A DNA stretch of 64,000 nucleotides, from assembly GCF_016107535.1 (NCBI RefSeq), contig NZ_JABASQ010000010.1:1-64000 (forward strand), given 5' to 3'. Of this stretch, positions 17,863 to 27,400 are shown piece by piece; the first letter of the stretch is position 1; each line of letters opens with the position of its first letter. This DNA comes from Psychrobacter cibarius (GTDB lineage: Bacteria > Pseudomonadota > Gammaproteobacteria > Pseudomonadales > Moraxellaceae). Made by a program: the position numbers and the translations under genes. Below the pieces are notes generated by a model. That model ran no database searches. It was not told the DNA's origin and saw nothing but the letters and a program-made list of their open reading frames with translations.

Positions 17863-19164
17863 TTATTTAGGACTAGATGACCAGACTGGTGAGCGAATCG
17901 TGCCTTGACCAGACTTACCAAACGACTCGCCACCATTCAATGATTTGATGGTTAATACGCCTTTGCCACCTTGCTTTGAAGCGTAAACGACACGCTTACC
18001 ATTAGGCGAAAAGCTTGGCGCTTCATCGATACCCGTATTGCCCAAGTTAGTAGTGACCGCGCCGCCGCTATTCATGATCGCCGCTGAGCGACCACTTAAA
18101 AAGGCAATTTGTGAGCCATCGTTACTAAATTGCGGGCTGGTGGCATAGCCGCTACTTGATACCTTAGTAGTACGTCCTGAACCAAACTCATAACGATAAA
18201 TCTGTGGTTTGTTAAATCCAGTTTTGTCTGATACAAAAACAAAGGATTTGCCATCAGGCGCATAACTTGGTTGCACTTCGCTGCTTGGCCAATTGATAAG
18301 CCTTCTAGGTTGACCACCACTGGCACTCATCTCATAAATATCGGCACTGCCTTCAAAGCTACTAGAGAATAATATCTTGCTGCCATCAGGAGAGAATGAT
18401 GGACTGAGATTGCTGCCAGGGAAGGGGGTTAACGGAGTTGCACCGCCACCGCTCACACTTTGTACATAAATAACGGGATAAGATTTATCACGTTGTACGG
18501 AATAAGCAATACGATTGCCATCTGGTGACCATGTTGGTGAAAAGATAGAACCAGTTACTTCAGTAATGGTTTTGGCATTTTCGCCATCGGCATCCATCAC
18601 TTTTAAACGTGAGACTTTTTCTTTACCAGTACCAGTCTCTTCAATATAAGCAATACGCCCTGAAAAGTCACCTGGCGTACCAGTAATTAGCTCATATACT
18701 TTATCAGCGATGACGTGACCAGCATAGCGCATACTTTCTTTGTTATTGTCAGCCGTTAAACTTTGTTTGCCTTCGATTACTCTACCAGATTTAACGTCAA
18801 TCACTTCGTAATCGGTTACTATTTTACCGCGATTGCTGCGGGTGCTGCCGACCACTAGATAAGGAATCCCCATGCTTTGCCATACCGGCAATGTGCCTGC
18901 CAGCTCGCTGCTACTGCGCGGCTGCTGTGGTAGATCTTTGCTAGTCACTTTTAGCTCTGTTTTGCTTAAATCATTTAGAATAATCGGCGATAATACAGAA
19001 TCACCAGCAAATGGCACAAAGGCGACTTGATTTTGTTGTCTTGGCGCGGTGACAGTCATATCGAGCACCATTGATTCAGCGGCATAAGCAGGCACTGATA
19101 ACAAGGGAGTGATTAACAACAGGCTTGAAGTGGCACGAAGGATAGAATGTGTAGATAGCTTCAT
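17863..19164 (-). CDS. tolB: Tol-Pal system translocation protein TolB
   Basis: TolB is the periplasmic beta-propeller that links Pal to TolA during outer-membrane constriction. A Sec signal peptide ends near residue 28 ('LLSVPAYA-AES'). The N-terminal domain contains 'VAFVPFAGDSVLSPIILNDL'. Five propeller blades follow, each with the S-P-D/N-G type motif: 'FSPTWSPDGNRIAYS', 'LSPSFSPDGSKILFSS', 'VQPSYAPDGKSFVFVSD', 'TSPQFSNDGSQIAFLSG', 'EAPSFSPNGKRVVYAS'. The length of 433 is normal. A GGAT SD lies upstream of the ATG. It is the last gene of the tolQRA-[chimera]-tolB run; pal is not found downstream in this window because the strand changes at the terminator. Confidence 0.97.
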   Translation of the reverse strand: MKLSTHSILRATSSLLLITPLLSVPAYAAESMVLDMTVTAPRQQNQVAFVPFAGDSVLSPIILNDLSKTELKVTSKDLPQQPRSSSELAGTLPVWQSMGIPYLVVGSTRSNRGKIVTDYEVIDVKSGRVIEGKQSLTADNNKESMRYAGHVIADKVYELITGTPGDFSGRIAYIEETGTGKEKVSRLKVMDADGENAKTITEVTGSIFSPTWSPDGNRIAYSVQRDKSYPVIYVQSVSGGGATPLTPFPGSNLSPSFSPDGSKILFSSSFEGSADIYEMSASGGQPRRLINWPSSEVQPSYAPDGKSFVFVSDKTGFNKPQIYRYEFGSGRTTKVSSSGYATSPQFSNDGSQIAFLSGRSAAIMNSGGAVTTNLGNTGIDEAPSFSPNGKRVVYASKQGGKGVLTIKSLNGGESFGKSGQGTIRSPVWSSSPK

Positions 19165-19255
19165 GAAGTAATATCCTAAAATAGAAATAATTGGTTCATC
19201 ATACAGGCTTAATTATTATTTATAGTGAGATTAACTGTACAACGTTAGGTGTTTT

Positions 19256-19699
19256 TTATTGAACGTTAATTTTAATTATCAAGTCTTTAAAGCTTTCAGG
19301 TTTATTTAAGCCAATGGGTAATGGACTAGCAGATAGAGCAGCTTTTTCCACTGCCTGATTTACAGCAGGATTTGCACCTTGAGCCTTAACAGATAACACA
19401 TTACCTTTTTCATCCAACTTAAAGTATAAAGTAGTTGTTGATTCTGGGGTAGCAGTGGGTAGAGTAATATTACGTTTAATTTTTTCTAATATAGCTGTTG
19501 TTACATGACTCTCATTACTTAAATCATTTTTTCTAGTAGTAATAGCGGCAAACAAGGCTTTTTGATCCATAAACTCATTTTGGACATTATGGCTTTCTGG
19601 TAATGTGCCAGCGACAGAGTAGCTAGGTAGTATAGAGAAAGATAGCAATAGCAGCAAAGTTGAGGTATTACGTAATATATGACACTTGCTTAAACTCAT
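19256..19699 (-). CDS. TolB signal peptide / TolA domain III chimera (free periplasmic TolA-C-like protein)
   Basis: This 147-residue protein lies between tolA and tolB. Residues 1-30 resemble the TolB signal peptide (shared 'ILR', 'TS', 'LLL', 'P-x-Y' pattern; about 13 of 28 positions match by eye). Residues 66-147 match TolA domain III: both have 'AILxKI', 'KLDxxGNV', 'VNQAVE', 'SASPLPI/AASPLPI' and 'PESF'; about 42 of 82 positions are identical. It lacks the TolA membrane anchor and helical domain II. The upstream SD region also resembles that of tolB. This is the arrangement expected from one tandem duplication of the segment running from tolA domain III to the tolB signal peptide. It would be exported and soluble, able to bind TolA-domain-III partners such as TolB or porins. 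The function is unknown. Confidence 0.85.
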   Translation of the reverse strand: MSLSKCHILRNTSTLLLLLSFSILPSYSVAGTLPESHNVQNEFMDQKALFAAITTRKNDLSNESHVTTAILEKIKRNITLPTATPESTTTLYFKLDEKGNVLSVKAQGANPAVNQAVEKAALSASPLPIGLNKPESFKDLIIKINVQ

Positions 19700-19760
19700 A
19701 AACCAGAACCTTAAGATAGTAGAAAATCATTAATGATATAGAATTAGAGGCTATGCAAAA

Positions 19761-20723
19761 TCAATTAATAGTAACGTTGATTGTCAAATTTGCAAAACTT
19801 TCAGGATTGTCTAAATCAATTGGCAATGGGCTAGCAGCGCGTGCAGCTTGTTCAACTGCTTGGTTGACGACAGCATTTGGACCACTAGCCTTTGCAGATT
19901 TCACGTTGCCTCTGGTATCTAATTTGAGCGACAATGACGTGGTTAGACCCTGTGTTTCGATTGGGGTATCAAGTTTGCTTTGTATTTTACTTAATATAGC
20001 ACTTTTGAACTCACCAGTAGAACGAGAGGTACTGCTACTACCACCATTAGATGTTGTTGAGTTGCCGTCTGCTTGTAGATCATATCTCTGACCTGCGCTA
20101 CCAGAATCACCTGTATTAATCTTTAAATTTTTATCAGTCGCAATCGGGCGTGGAATATGAGGCGGATTGTTTTGTTTAATACGGAGATCTTTAAGCTGAT
20201 TTTGTTCTTCTATTAGCTGTTCTTTTTTGTTTTGCTCCACCTGACCATGCTCTTCTGTCACCGACTCATCTAATTGTGCTGCCCACTCTGCCATTCGACG
20301 TTCGTAGTCTTGGTTTTGCTCGAACAAGCGTTGATGCTGCTCTTCACTCATCAGCATTGGTTGACTGGCAGGATCGTTAGAGCGCGTAAAGACAGGTACA
20401 CGCTGCGAGTTTGGCTGACTGGCGCTATCGCTAAAACTTTCTGACGATGAGGTGCTCGACGCACTGCTTGTACTAGTTTCAGCTTGCATCGCGCTAGCTG
20501 CCGCTGCACGATTGGCAAGGATTTGACCTTGCATTTCAGCCAATTGCTCAGGGGAGACCATGACCGTCTCAATACTTTCCACAGTGTCGGTTTTAGTGTG
20601 TTGATAAGTATAAACGAGTATCCCAATCACGAGACCATGTGCCAGCACGCTAAGTAGCGTAGGCAATGTTAGCCCATTGCCTTCAGGTTGGGTCGGTACA
20701 TAAACGACAGGAGCATTATGCAT
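19761..20723 (-). CDS. tolA: Tol-Pal system inner-membrane protein TolA
   Basis: TolA spans the periplasm and connects the TolQR motor to TolB/Pal. A single N-terminal transmembrane helix ('LPTLLSVLAHGLVIGILVY') anchors it. Domain II (about residues 80-220) is Gln/Glu/Lys/Arg-rich and helical ('YERRMAEWAAQLDESVTEE'). Domain III starts near residue 238 and ends the protein ('NQAVEQAARAASPLPIDLD', 'FANLTINVTIN'). The ATG at 20723 is preferred over an upstream in-frame TTG at 20738. At 320 residues it is a little shorter than E. coli TolA (421) because of a shorter helical domain. A second copy of domain III is carried by the next gene downstream. Confidence 0.93.
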   Translation of the reverse strand: MHNAPVVYVPTQPEGNGLTLPTLLSVLAHGLVIGILVYTYQHTKTDTVESIETVMVSPEQLAEMQGQILANRAAAASAMQAETSTSSASSTSSSESFSDSASQPNSQRVPVFTRSNDPASQPMLMSEEQHQRLFEQNQDYERRMAEWAAQLDESVTEEHGQVEQNKKEQLIEEQNQLKDLRIKQNNPPHIPRPIATDKNLKINTGDSGSAGQRYDLQADGNSTTSNGGSSSTSRSTGEFKSAILSKIQSKLDTPIETQGLTTSLSLKLDTRGNVKSAKASGPNAVVNQAVEQAARAASPLPIDLDNPESFANLTINVTIN

Positions 20724-20798
20724 GGTAAAGATACTCAAGGACGAGGTTCATCAAATTATCTACTTTATTATAGCAAGCTGAGCGAGGAATAGGATTTA

Positions 20799-21257
20799 TT
20801 ACAATGATGGTGTGGGCAAGGGTGCGCCTGTTAATAATCCCACCTTTTGAATGCCTGCTTGTTGTAAGGTGGCCATGAGTGTCATGATAGCGCCATATTG
20901 ATTGTTTTGATCGGCATTAATCATCACTTGTACGGGCTGCGCCCCAGCGCCGTTACTTTGATTTTGTAAGTTAGATAGAGTATCAATCAGCTCTGGTTCA
21001 CTAATCGGCAGGTCGACATTGTCTTCATAACTGATAAAAATATCGCCACTATCGGTCAAGGACACAATGACGGGTAGTTGGCTTTGGCTCATGGTATTGG
21101 TTTGCTCTTTTGGCAAGTCAACATCGACGCCCGTAATCAGCATGGGCGCTGTGACCATAAATATGACAAGCAGCACCAACATCACGTCGATATAAGGAAC
21201 GACATTCATCTCCGCATTTAGCGCTTTTTTTTCACGGCGATAGGGACTCTGTTTCAT
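20799..21257 (-). CDS. tolR: Tol-Pal system protein TolR (ExbD/TolR family)
   Basis: TolR is the proton-channel partner of TolQ. One transmembrane helix near the N-terminus contains the essential Asp ('VVPYIDVMLVLLVIFMVTAP'); the periplasmic domain follows ('DVDLPKEQTNTMSQSQLPVI', 'VMINADQNNQYGAIMTLM'). The frame is open up to 21341, inside tolQ, but the ATG at 21257 (MKQSPYRR...) gives the family-typical N-terminus, starts 4 bases after the tolQ stop codon and has an AAGGA sequence upstream, so translation is probably coupled to tolQ. The resulting 152 residues fit E. coli TolR (142). Confidence 0.95.
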   Translation of the reverse strand: MKQSPYRREKKALNAEMNVVPYIDVMLVLLVIFMVTAPMLITGVDVDLPKEQTNTMSQSQLPVIVSLTDSGDIFISYEDNVDLPISEPELIDTLSNLQNQSNGAGAQPVQVMINADQNNQYGAIMTLMATLQQAGIQKVGLLTGAPLPTPSL

Positions 21258-21261
21258 GATT

Positions 21262-22002
21262 TCATAGTCCTTGTGCCTGATTGGCCGTAGATGTCGTTTC
21301 TCTCGTAGCGATATTGTCTCTACCAACAGTGCTTTCTGCACTGGTCTCGCGCTGGAGCATGCCCGTCATTTCATCACAAAATAAAGCACGTGAATCGTAC
21401 AAGCGACTAGATTTGGCGGTAAAGTGGTTATACGCCAGTACGGCAGGAATCGCTGCAAACAAGCCCATAGCGGTTGCGATTAGTGCTTCGGCAATACCAG
21501 GTGCGACAGAGGCGAGGGTCGCTTGTTCCGTTTGTGACAACCCTAAAAAGGCGTTCATGATGCCCCAAACTGTACCGAACAATCCAACATAAGGCGCGAC
21601 TGAGCCAATGCTCGCTAGCGTGGTCAGTCCTGATTCTAATAATTGCTGTTGACGTCCTAAACCGACTCGTAGCTTGCGCTCAACACCATCGATGATGTCA
21701 TCTTTGGGTTGGCGCTTTTTATGCATTCTTAAGTATTCAGAAAATCCCACATAAAATATTTGCTCAAGTCCTTGGCGTTCAGGAGAACCTTGCACGCCTT
21801 GGTAAAGCTTGGCTAAGTCTTCACCTGACCAAAACCAAGTTTCAAACTGTTGATCGAAATTTTTGGCCGTACCAAGCCGCGCGCTCATACGAAAGATAAT
21901 TACCCAGCTGAGTAAAGACGCCAATAACAATAATGCCATCACAATCTGCACCAAGAGACTGGCTTGGGTAATAAGGTCGATAATATTTAATGATTCAGGC
22001 AT
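21262..22002 (-). CDS. tolQ: Tol-Pal system protein TolQ (MotA/TolQ/ExbB family)
   Basis: TolQ forms the pentameric inner-membrane proton channel that energises TolA. Three transmembrane segments are visible: 'LLVQIVMALLLLASLLSWVI' near residue 17, 'LTTLASIGSVAPYVGLFGTV' near 125, and 'IAEALIATAMGLFAAIPAVL' near 165. The motif 'GLFGTVWGIMNAF' is diagnostic of the family. The length is 246 compared with 230 in E. coli. It is the first gene of the operon; ybgC, which precedes tolQ in E. coli, is absent here. Confidence 0.97.
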   Translation of the reverse strand: MPESLNIIDLITQASLLVQIVMALLLLASLLSWVIIFRMSARLGTAKNFDQQFETWFWSGEDLAKLYQGVQGSPERQGLEQIFYVGFSEYLRMHKKRQPKDDIIDGVERKLRVGLGRQQQLLESGLTTLASIGSVAPYVGLFGTVWGIMNAFLGLSQTEQATLASVAPGIAEALIATAMGLFAAIPAVLAYNHFTAKSSRLYDSRALFCDEMTGMLQRETSAESTVGRDNIATRETTSTANQAQGL

Positions 22003-22447
22003 GTATGGGACTCATGGGTAATTAATAATAGCTGGTATGGCGCGACACGCAGACCAGATAGGATCTTTAATAACGAAAATATAATATGACAGTCATGATG
22101 CATATTGCTATCAGCCGCCTAGTGTACTGCTAAATGTCGAAAAGGTCATTTGTTAAAGTGTTAAATACCAAATAATTAACAGCTGTTTGTACAATTCATA
22201 GTATAAGGTTAATTTATATGTGGATGTCTGAAATATTGTCTGGCTGTTATGTCTTAATTGACTGAAAAGGTGGGTTTGTACCCATAAGGCACTGGTAATG
22301 ATTGAATTTGTACCGCAACTTCTCTAAAATGTTGCACCTTGTTACCGCTGTCTTTTGATAATGACGTCGCCATCCATTGGCTGACGTCATATTTATTTTA
22401 GGCATCAATAAATTTGTTCTTTCACTAGCAAGCTGGGCGCGACACTT
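22003..22447. other. Divergent promoter region between tolQ and the purine permease
   Basis: These 445 bases contain no supported ORF. A short inverted repeat (TGGGT...ACCCA, around 22271-22284) is present but has no T-tract. I looked for a purine-riboswitch-like fold upstream of the permease and did not find its conserved loop sequences. Confidence 0.5.
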
Positions 22448-23743
22448 ATGAATGCAATTGAACGCTATTTTGGGATTAATGGTGAAAACACCACAGTCAA
22501 AACGGAAATCCTTGCCGGTATAACCACCTTTTTGACCATGGCTTATATCATCTTTGTCAACCCCAACGTATTGGCGGAAGCTGGTATGGATAAAGGGGCG
22601 GTATTTGTTGCCACCTGTTTAGCAGCGGCAATAGGCTGCTTTATTATGGGTATCTATGCCAGACTGCCGGTGGCACTCGCACCAGGTATGGGTTTGAACG
22701 CCTTTTTTACCTACGGCGTTGTATTGGGTATGGGCTACGCTTGGCAAACTGCGCTAGGTGCTGTTTTCTTATCGGGTTGCTTGTTTATCATTTTGAGTTT
22801 ATTTAAGATTCGCGAATGGGTTATCAACGCCATTCCAAACAGTCTTAAGCAAGGTATTGTGGCAGGTATTGGTGCTTTCTTAGCATTTATTGCGCTACAG
22901 AGCTCAGGTATCATTGTCGGTCGTGATGCGACATTGGTGATGCTAGGTGACATGACCTCATTTGCGCCTATGATGGCTGCTTTGGGTTTCTTTATTATTA
23001 TTGGTTTGGTCTATAAAAAAGTCCCAGGTGCCGTGACGATTGGTATCTTGGTTATCACCGTGATTAGCTTGTTGACAGGTCATACACAGTTTGCTGGCAT
23101 CATGTCTGCGCCGCCATCTATCACACCAACATTGATGGAGCTTGATATTGCGGGTGCGTTTGACGTTGGTATGATCAGCGTTATTTTTGCCTTCTTATTC
23201 GTCGATTTATTTGATACGACAGGTAGTTTGGTTGGTATTGCCAATAAAGCGGGTTTGATTGATAAAGATGGTAATATTCCTAATATGGACAAAGCGCTAC
23301 TGGCGGATTCTACTGCTACGGTCGCTGGTGCAATGTTGGGTACGTCATCGACCACCAGTTATATTGAGAGTGCTTCTGGAGTAGCATCAGGTGGTCGTAC
23401 AGGTCTGATGGCAGTGACGGTTGGCGTATTGTTTGTACTGAGTATTTTCTTTGCACCATTGGCTGGTATGATTCCTGCTTACGCTACAGCTGGCGCGATT
23501 TTCTATGTGTCGGTACTGATGTTATTTACCCTAAAAGAAATCAACTGGGAAGATTTGACAGAGGCGGCTCCTGTAGCGGTTGTTCTGTTATTGACCCCGC
23601 TGACGTACTCTATCGCTGATGGTATTGCGCTTGGTTTTATCACCTTTACCGCGGTAAAACTGATGACCGGTAAATTCTCTGAAATTACGATCCCAGTTTG
23701 GGTATTGACCGTTATTTTGCTGACCAAGTTGGTGGTTTTATAA
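22448..23743 (+). CDS. NCS2-family purine (adenine/guanine/hypoxanthine) permease, AzgA-like
   Basis: This is a multi-spanning inner-membrane permease of the nucleobase-cation symporter-2 family, AzgA/GhxP branch, importing purine bases by proton symport. The family start 'MNAIERYFGINGENTTVKTE' and 'AGITTFLTMAYIIFVNPNVL' are typical; TM3 contains 'LPVALAPGMGLNAFF', TM8 the substrate motif 'FLFVDLFDTTGSLVGIANKA' and TM10 region 'LGTSSTTSYIESASGVASGG'. At 431 residues it has the normal length with 12-14 transmembrane segments. No SD is obvious. It is monocistronic: a terminator lies about 90 bases downstream. Confidence 0.93.
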   Translation: MNAIERYFGINGENTTVKTEILAGITTFLTMAYIIFVNPNVLAEAGMDKGAVFVATCLAAAIGCFIMGIYARLPVALAPGMGLNAFFTYGVVLGMGYAWQTALGAVFLSGCLFIILSLFKIREWVINAIPNSLKQGIVAGIGAFLAFIALQSSGIIVGRDATLVMLGDMTSFAPMMAALGFFIIIGLVYKKVPGAVTIGILVITVISLLTGHTQFAGIMSAPPSITPTLMELDIAGAFDVGMISVIFAFLFVDLFDTTGSLVGIANKAGLIDKDGNIPNMDKALLADSTATVAGAMLGTSSTTSYIESASGVASGGRTGLMAVTVGVLFVLSIFFAPLAGMIPAYATAGAIFYVSVLMLFTLKEINWEDLTEAAPVAVVLLLTPLTYSIADGIALGFITFTAVKLMTGKFSEITIPVWVLTVILLTKLVVL

Positions 23744-23766
23744 GTTTTACTAGGATGCGGTGAGCG

Positions 23767-23806
23767 TTCGATACTACTTTACTGCTTTCGATATTACTTT
23801 ACTGCT
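23767..23806. repeat. 20-bp tandem duplication
   Basis: Two adjacent 20-base units starting TTCGATA differ at one base (C/T). They lie just after the permease stop codon and before its terminator. Confidence 0.8.
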
Positions 23807-23829
23807 TTTGAGTTTTGTTACGTTAAATT

Positions 23830-23864
23830 CCTCTTTATTCGGAAACGATAAAGGGGTTTTTTTT
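23830..23864 (+). terminator. Intrinsic terminator of the purine permease
   Basis: CCTCTTTAT pairs with ATAAAGGGG (nine pairs, one of them G-U) around a 9-base loop and is followed by eight Ts. Confidence 0.85.
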
Positions 23865-24487
23865 GATTTAAAATGGCTCAAATTTCCCTAAATTTATTCA
23901 AGTGTTTGATTTAATAAAACAATTAATCGCCAATAGTAAATAGAAAAGTATAACCAGTGCGTCATAAGGGATAAAGTGCTGGTAACTAATTGTTTTTTAG
24001 AAATATATTAATTTGTGAAAATAAGCAATATCGTTAGTTTGAAATTTTTTTTCATGATATTATAGCCGAGTTAAGCGCATCACCTCAATCAACGCCGTAG
24101 AGGTTTTTCTTACAGTGAATTAGCAGCACCCCAGATGGCAGATTTTTTTGCTAAAGCGATTTTTTCGTTTTAATGTAGCGATATCTGATCATCACACTCC
24201 TTTCACTACAAACAAGAAGAAGGCACTAATGCCGCTTAGCTGTTCGTTGTTGCCTTTGTATTGTTAACGTAGCCCGTTTAACAGTCGAACGACCTACTTA
24301 ACCGCTTCCAGCCTACGCTGGATTTTCTCGTTTTGTGATGGCGCCGTTTGGACTTTTGATTATTGTTATAAGTATCTATCGATAGCTATCATCTAAATGA
24401 ATGATGGTGATGGCTAGTTATACCAGACGATCAGACTTCCTAAAGCACTATTTATGATGGTTTTTAAACGATAGTTATGGAGTTGTT
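23865..24487. other. Long upstream/leader region of putA
   Basis: About 620 bases lie between the permease terminator and putA without a supported ORF. The left part is AT-rich; the right part is less so and contains short inverted repeats, for example ACCTC...GAGGT followed by T5 (24082-24109) and TCCAGC-ctac-GCTGGA (24307-24322). Because this PutA lacks a DNA-binding domain and so cannot autorepress, regulation must come from another factor or from this leader. Confidence 0.45.
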
Positions 24488-27400
24488 ATGAACCCAGTAG
24501 ACCAGTTTACCCCGCAAGAGCCGATTTTGTTTAATCCTGTCGATTTGCTATCGCCAGACTACATTACCCAGTCGGCAGAAACTCTGCACGCCCGTATTTC
24601 GCCGTTGTATAGCGTCGATGAAGAGCGCTGGTTGTCCAAATTATTGCCACTGGCTGAACCCAGCACAGAAGAACGTGACGCCGCTGCTGAGCAAACGCGC
24701 CAGCTGGTTGAGCATGTACGTAATGATGGCAAAGCGGTCAAGATGGTCGACTCATTACTGCTTGAGTATAGTCTTGATACCCAAGAAGGTATCTTGCTGA
24801 TGAGCTTAGCAGAAGCCTTGATTCGAGTGCCAGACAATTATACTGCTGATGCCTTGATTCATGACAAAATGAGTGTGGCTGATTGGAAAAAGCACATCAA
24901 AAATGACAACGGTTTTATGGTCAATGCCTCGACATGGGGCATGATGATGACAGGTCGTGTCGTCAGTATTGATAGTAGCACCACAGCATCAGGCTTTTTG
25001 GATCGCATGACTAAAAAGATGGGTGAGCCTGTTATTCGTAGTGCCATGCAAAAAGCCATGCGGATCATGGGTCATCAGTTTGTATTGGGCGAGACCATCG
25101 AGGACGCCAATAAAAATAGCCAGCCTTATCGTAATAAAGGCTATACCTATTCGTTTGATATGCTCGGTGAAGCGGCTATTGCGCATAAAGATGCTGAAAA
25201 ATACTTCAATGACTACCTGCATGCGATCAGAGCCACTGCCAGTATCAAAGTCAAAGAAGGCATGCCTAAGCCATCAGTATCTATTAAGCTGTCAGCATTG
25301 CACCCTCGCTATGAAGCCACGCAAGAAGCCCAAGTCATGGGTTTATTGCGTCAACGCTGCTTACTGCTCATCGAAGCGGCACGTGAAGTCAATGTGGATC
25401 TTAGTATCGATGCCGAAGAAGCCGACCGCCTTGAAATTTCTTTAAAACTGTTTGAGTCTTTGTACCGTGACAATTTGACGGCTGACTGGGATGGTCTTGG
25501 CTTGGTCGTGCAAGGTTACTCTAAGCGCGCCATCGCTATTTTGGTGTGGCTGGCTCGTCTATCGACTGAGGTGGGAGATCGTATTCCAGTACGTCTGGTA
25601 AAGGGTGCCTACTGGGATACCGAGATCAAGCTTGCCCAGCAAAAAGGTCTGTCAGGCTATCCTGTTTGGACACGCAAAGAAGGCACGGATACTGCTTACC
25701 TTGCCTGTGCGCGTTTCTTATTATCAGATCATCTGCGCGGCTTGATTTGGCCACAGTTTGCGACACACAATGCGCACACCCTAGCGTCAATTATGACCAT
25801 GAGTAAGCATAGAGACTTTGAGTTTCAGCGTCTACATGGTATGGGCGATGCGCTTTATGATCATATCTTACAAGCGTATAAAATTCCGGTACGTATCTAT
25901 GCCCCAGTTGGCGCGCATAAAGACTTGCTGCCGTATTTGGTACGTCGCTTGCTCGAAAACGGTGCCAACAGCTCGTTTGTCCATCAGCTGCTAGACAAGT
26001 CTTATCCGATTGAAAAGCTGACAGTACATCCCTATGACAAGCTACTGGCCAATGCGACGTTACACAATCCAGAGATTCCGTTGCCGTTAGAGATTTATGG
26101 TGCGCGCCGTGCCAGTTTTGGCCCTAATATATTCGTAGAGTCACAATGGTTGCCCTTTAAATCTGCTATCGATAGCCATTTGCATAAAACTTGGTCAGCG
26201 ACGTCCATCGTCAATGGCAAAGCAATTGATGAATATGAAGTAGAGGGCGTAACGCATAAGCTTGAGACTCAAACCGTACGTGCACCTTGGAACCACGAAG
26301 TAAGTGCTGGTAAAGTCACTTATGCCAATGCTGAAATAGCTGGTCAAGCGATCGATGCGGCAGTGGCAGGGCAAAGTGTCTGGCAAGCAGTATCAGCTGC
26401 TAAGCGTGCTGAAATATTGCGTAAGATAGCGGATCTCTATGAAGAAAACTACGCTGAGCTAATGGCGCTATGCCAAATCGAAGCGGGCAAAACCCTTCAA
26501 GACGGTATTGATGAAATCAAAGAAGCGGTTGATTTCTGCCGTTTTTATGCCGATGAAGCAGAGCGTTTAGACGACGTCGTGCATGAATTCACTGATTTGG
26601 CTGGCAAGCAATCTCGTCAAGTTTATAAAGCACGTGGTACCTTTGTCTGTATTAGCCCATGGAACTTCCCATTGGCTATCTATACCGGTCAAATCGTAGC
26701 GGCGCTAGCAGCAGGTAATACGGTGGTGGCGAAACCTGCCGAACAAACCAGCTTGATTGCCCATTTTGGTGCTCAGCTAATGTACCAAGCAGGCGTACCA
26801 ACACAAGCCTTACAGTTAGTGATCGGTGCTGGCGATGTTGGTGGTGCATTGACAGCGGCTGACAATATAGCAGGTGTGATATTTACGGGTTCAACCCAAA
26901 CGGCTCAACGTATTAACCAAAGCCTAAATGATCATGCCCAAGCCAGTGGTGAGCTACCTGTTTTTATCGCCGAAACTGGTGGTCAGAATGCTATGATTGT
27001 CGATTCAACGGCATTGCCAGAACAAGTGGTTAGAGACGCTGTCTTATCTGCATTTGGTTCAGCAGGTCAGCGTTGCTCAGCTTGTCGTATATTGTGCGTG
27101 CAAGAAGAAATGGCCGATAATTTAATTGAGCTATTACAAGGTAATATGGCTGAGCTATCGGTCGGCAATCCTTTATATGCTGCTACAGATGTGGGTCCAG
27201 TGATTGATGCGGATGCCAAACGTAGTCTTGAAGCACATATCGAGCGTATGGACGCTGAGCCAACGGCGACTATCTTGGCACAGACGCCAATGAGCTCAAG
27301 CTCAGTTGTCAGTCAAGAACAGTCTACCTTTGTATTGCCAACAGCGATCGAAGTGAAAAGTATCGACGTGATAGGTGGCGAGCATTTTGGTCCAATTTTG

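Noticed and set aside
21258..21341. Longer N-terminus for TolR inside tolQ
   Set aside because: The extension is not TolR-like and overlaps tolQ; the ATG at 21257 gives the family start right after the tolQ stop.
22200..22447. Possible purine riboswitch upstream of the purine permease
   Set aside because: The conserved core and loop sequences were not found; only a short TGGGT/ACCCA hairpin is present.
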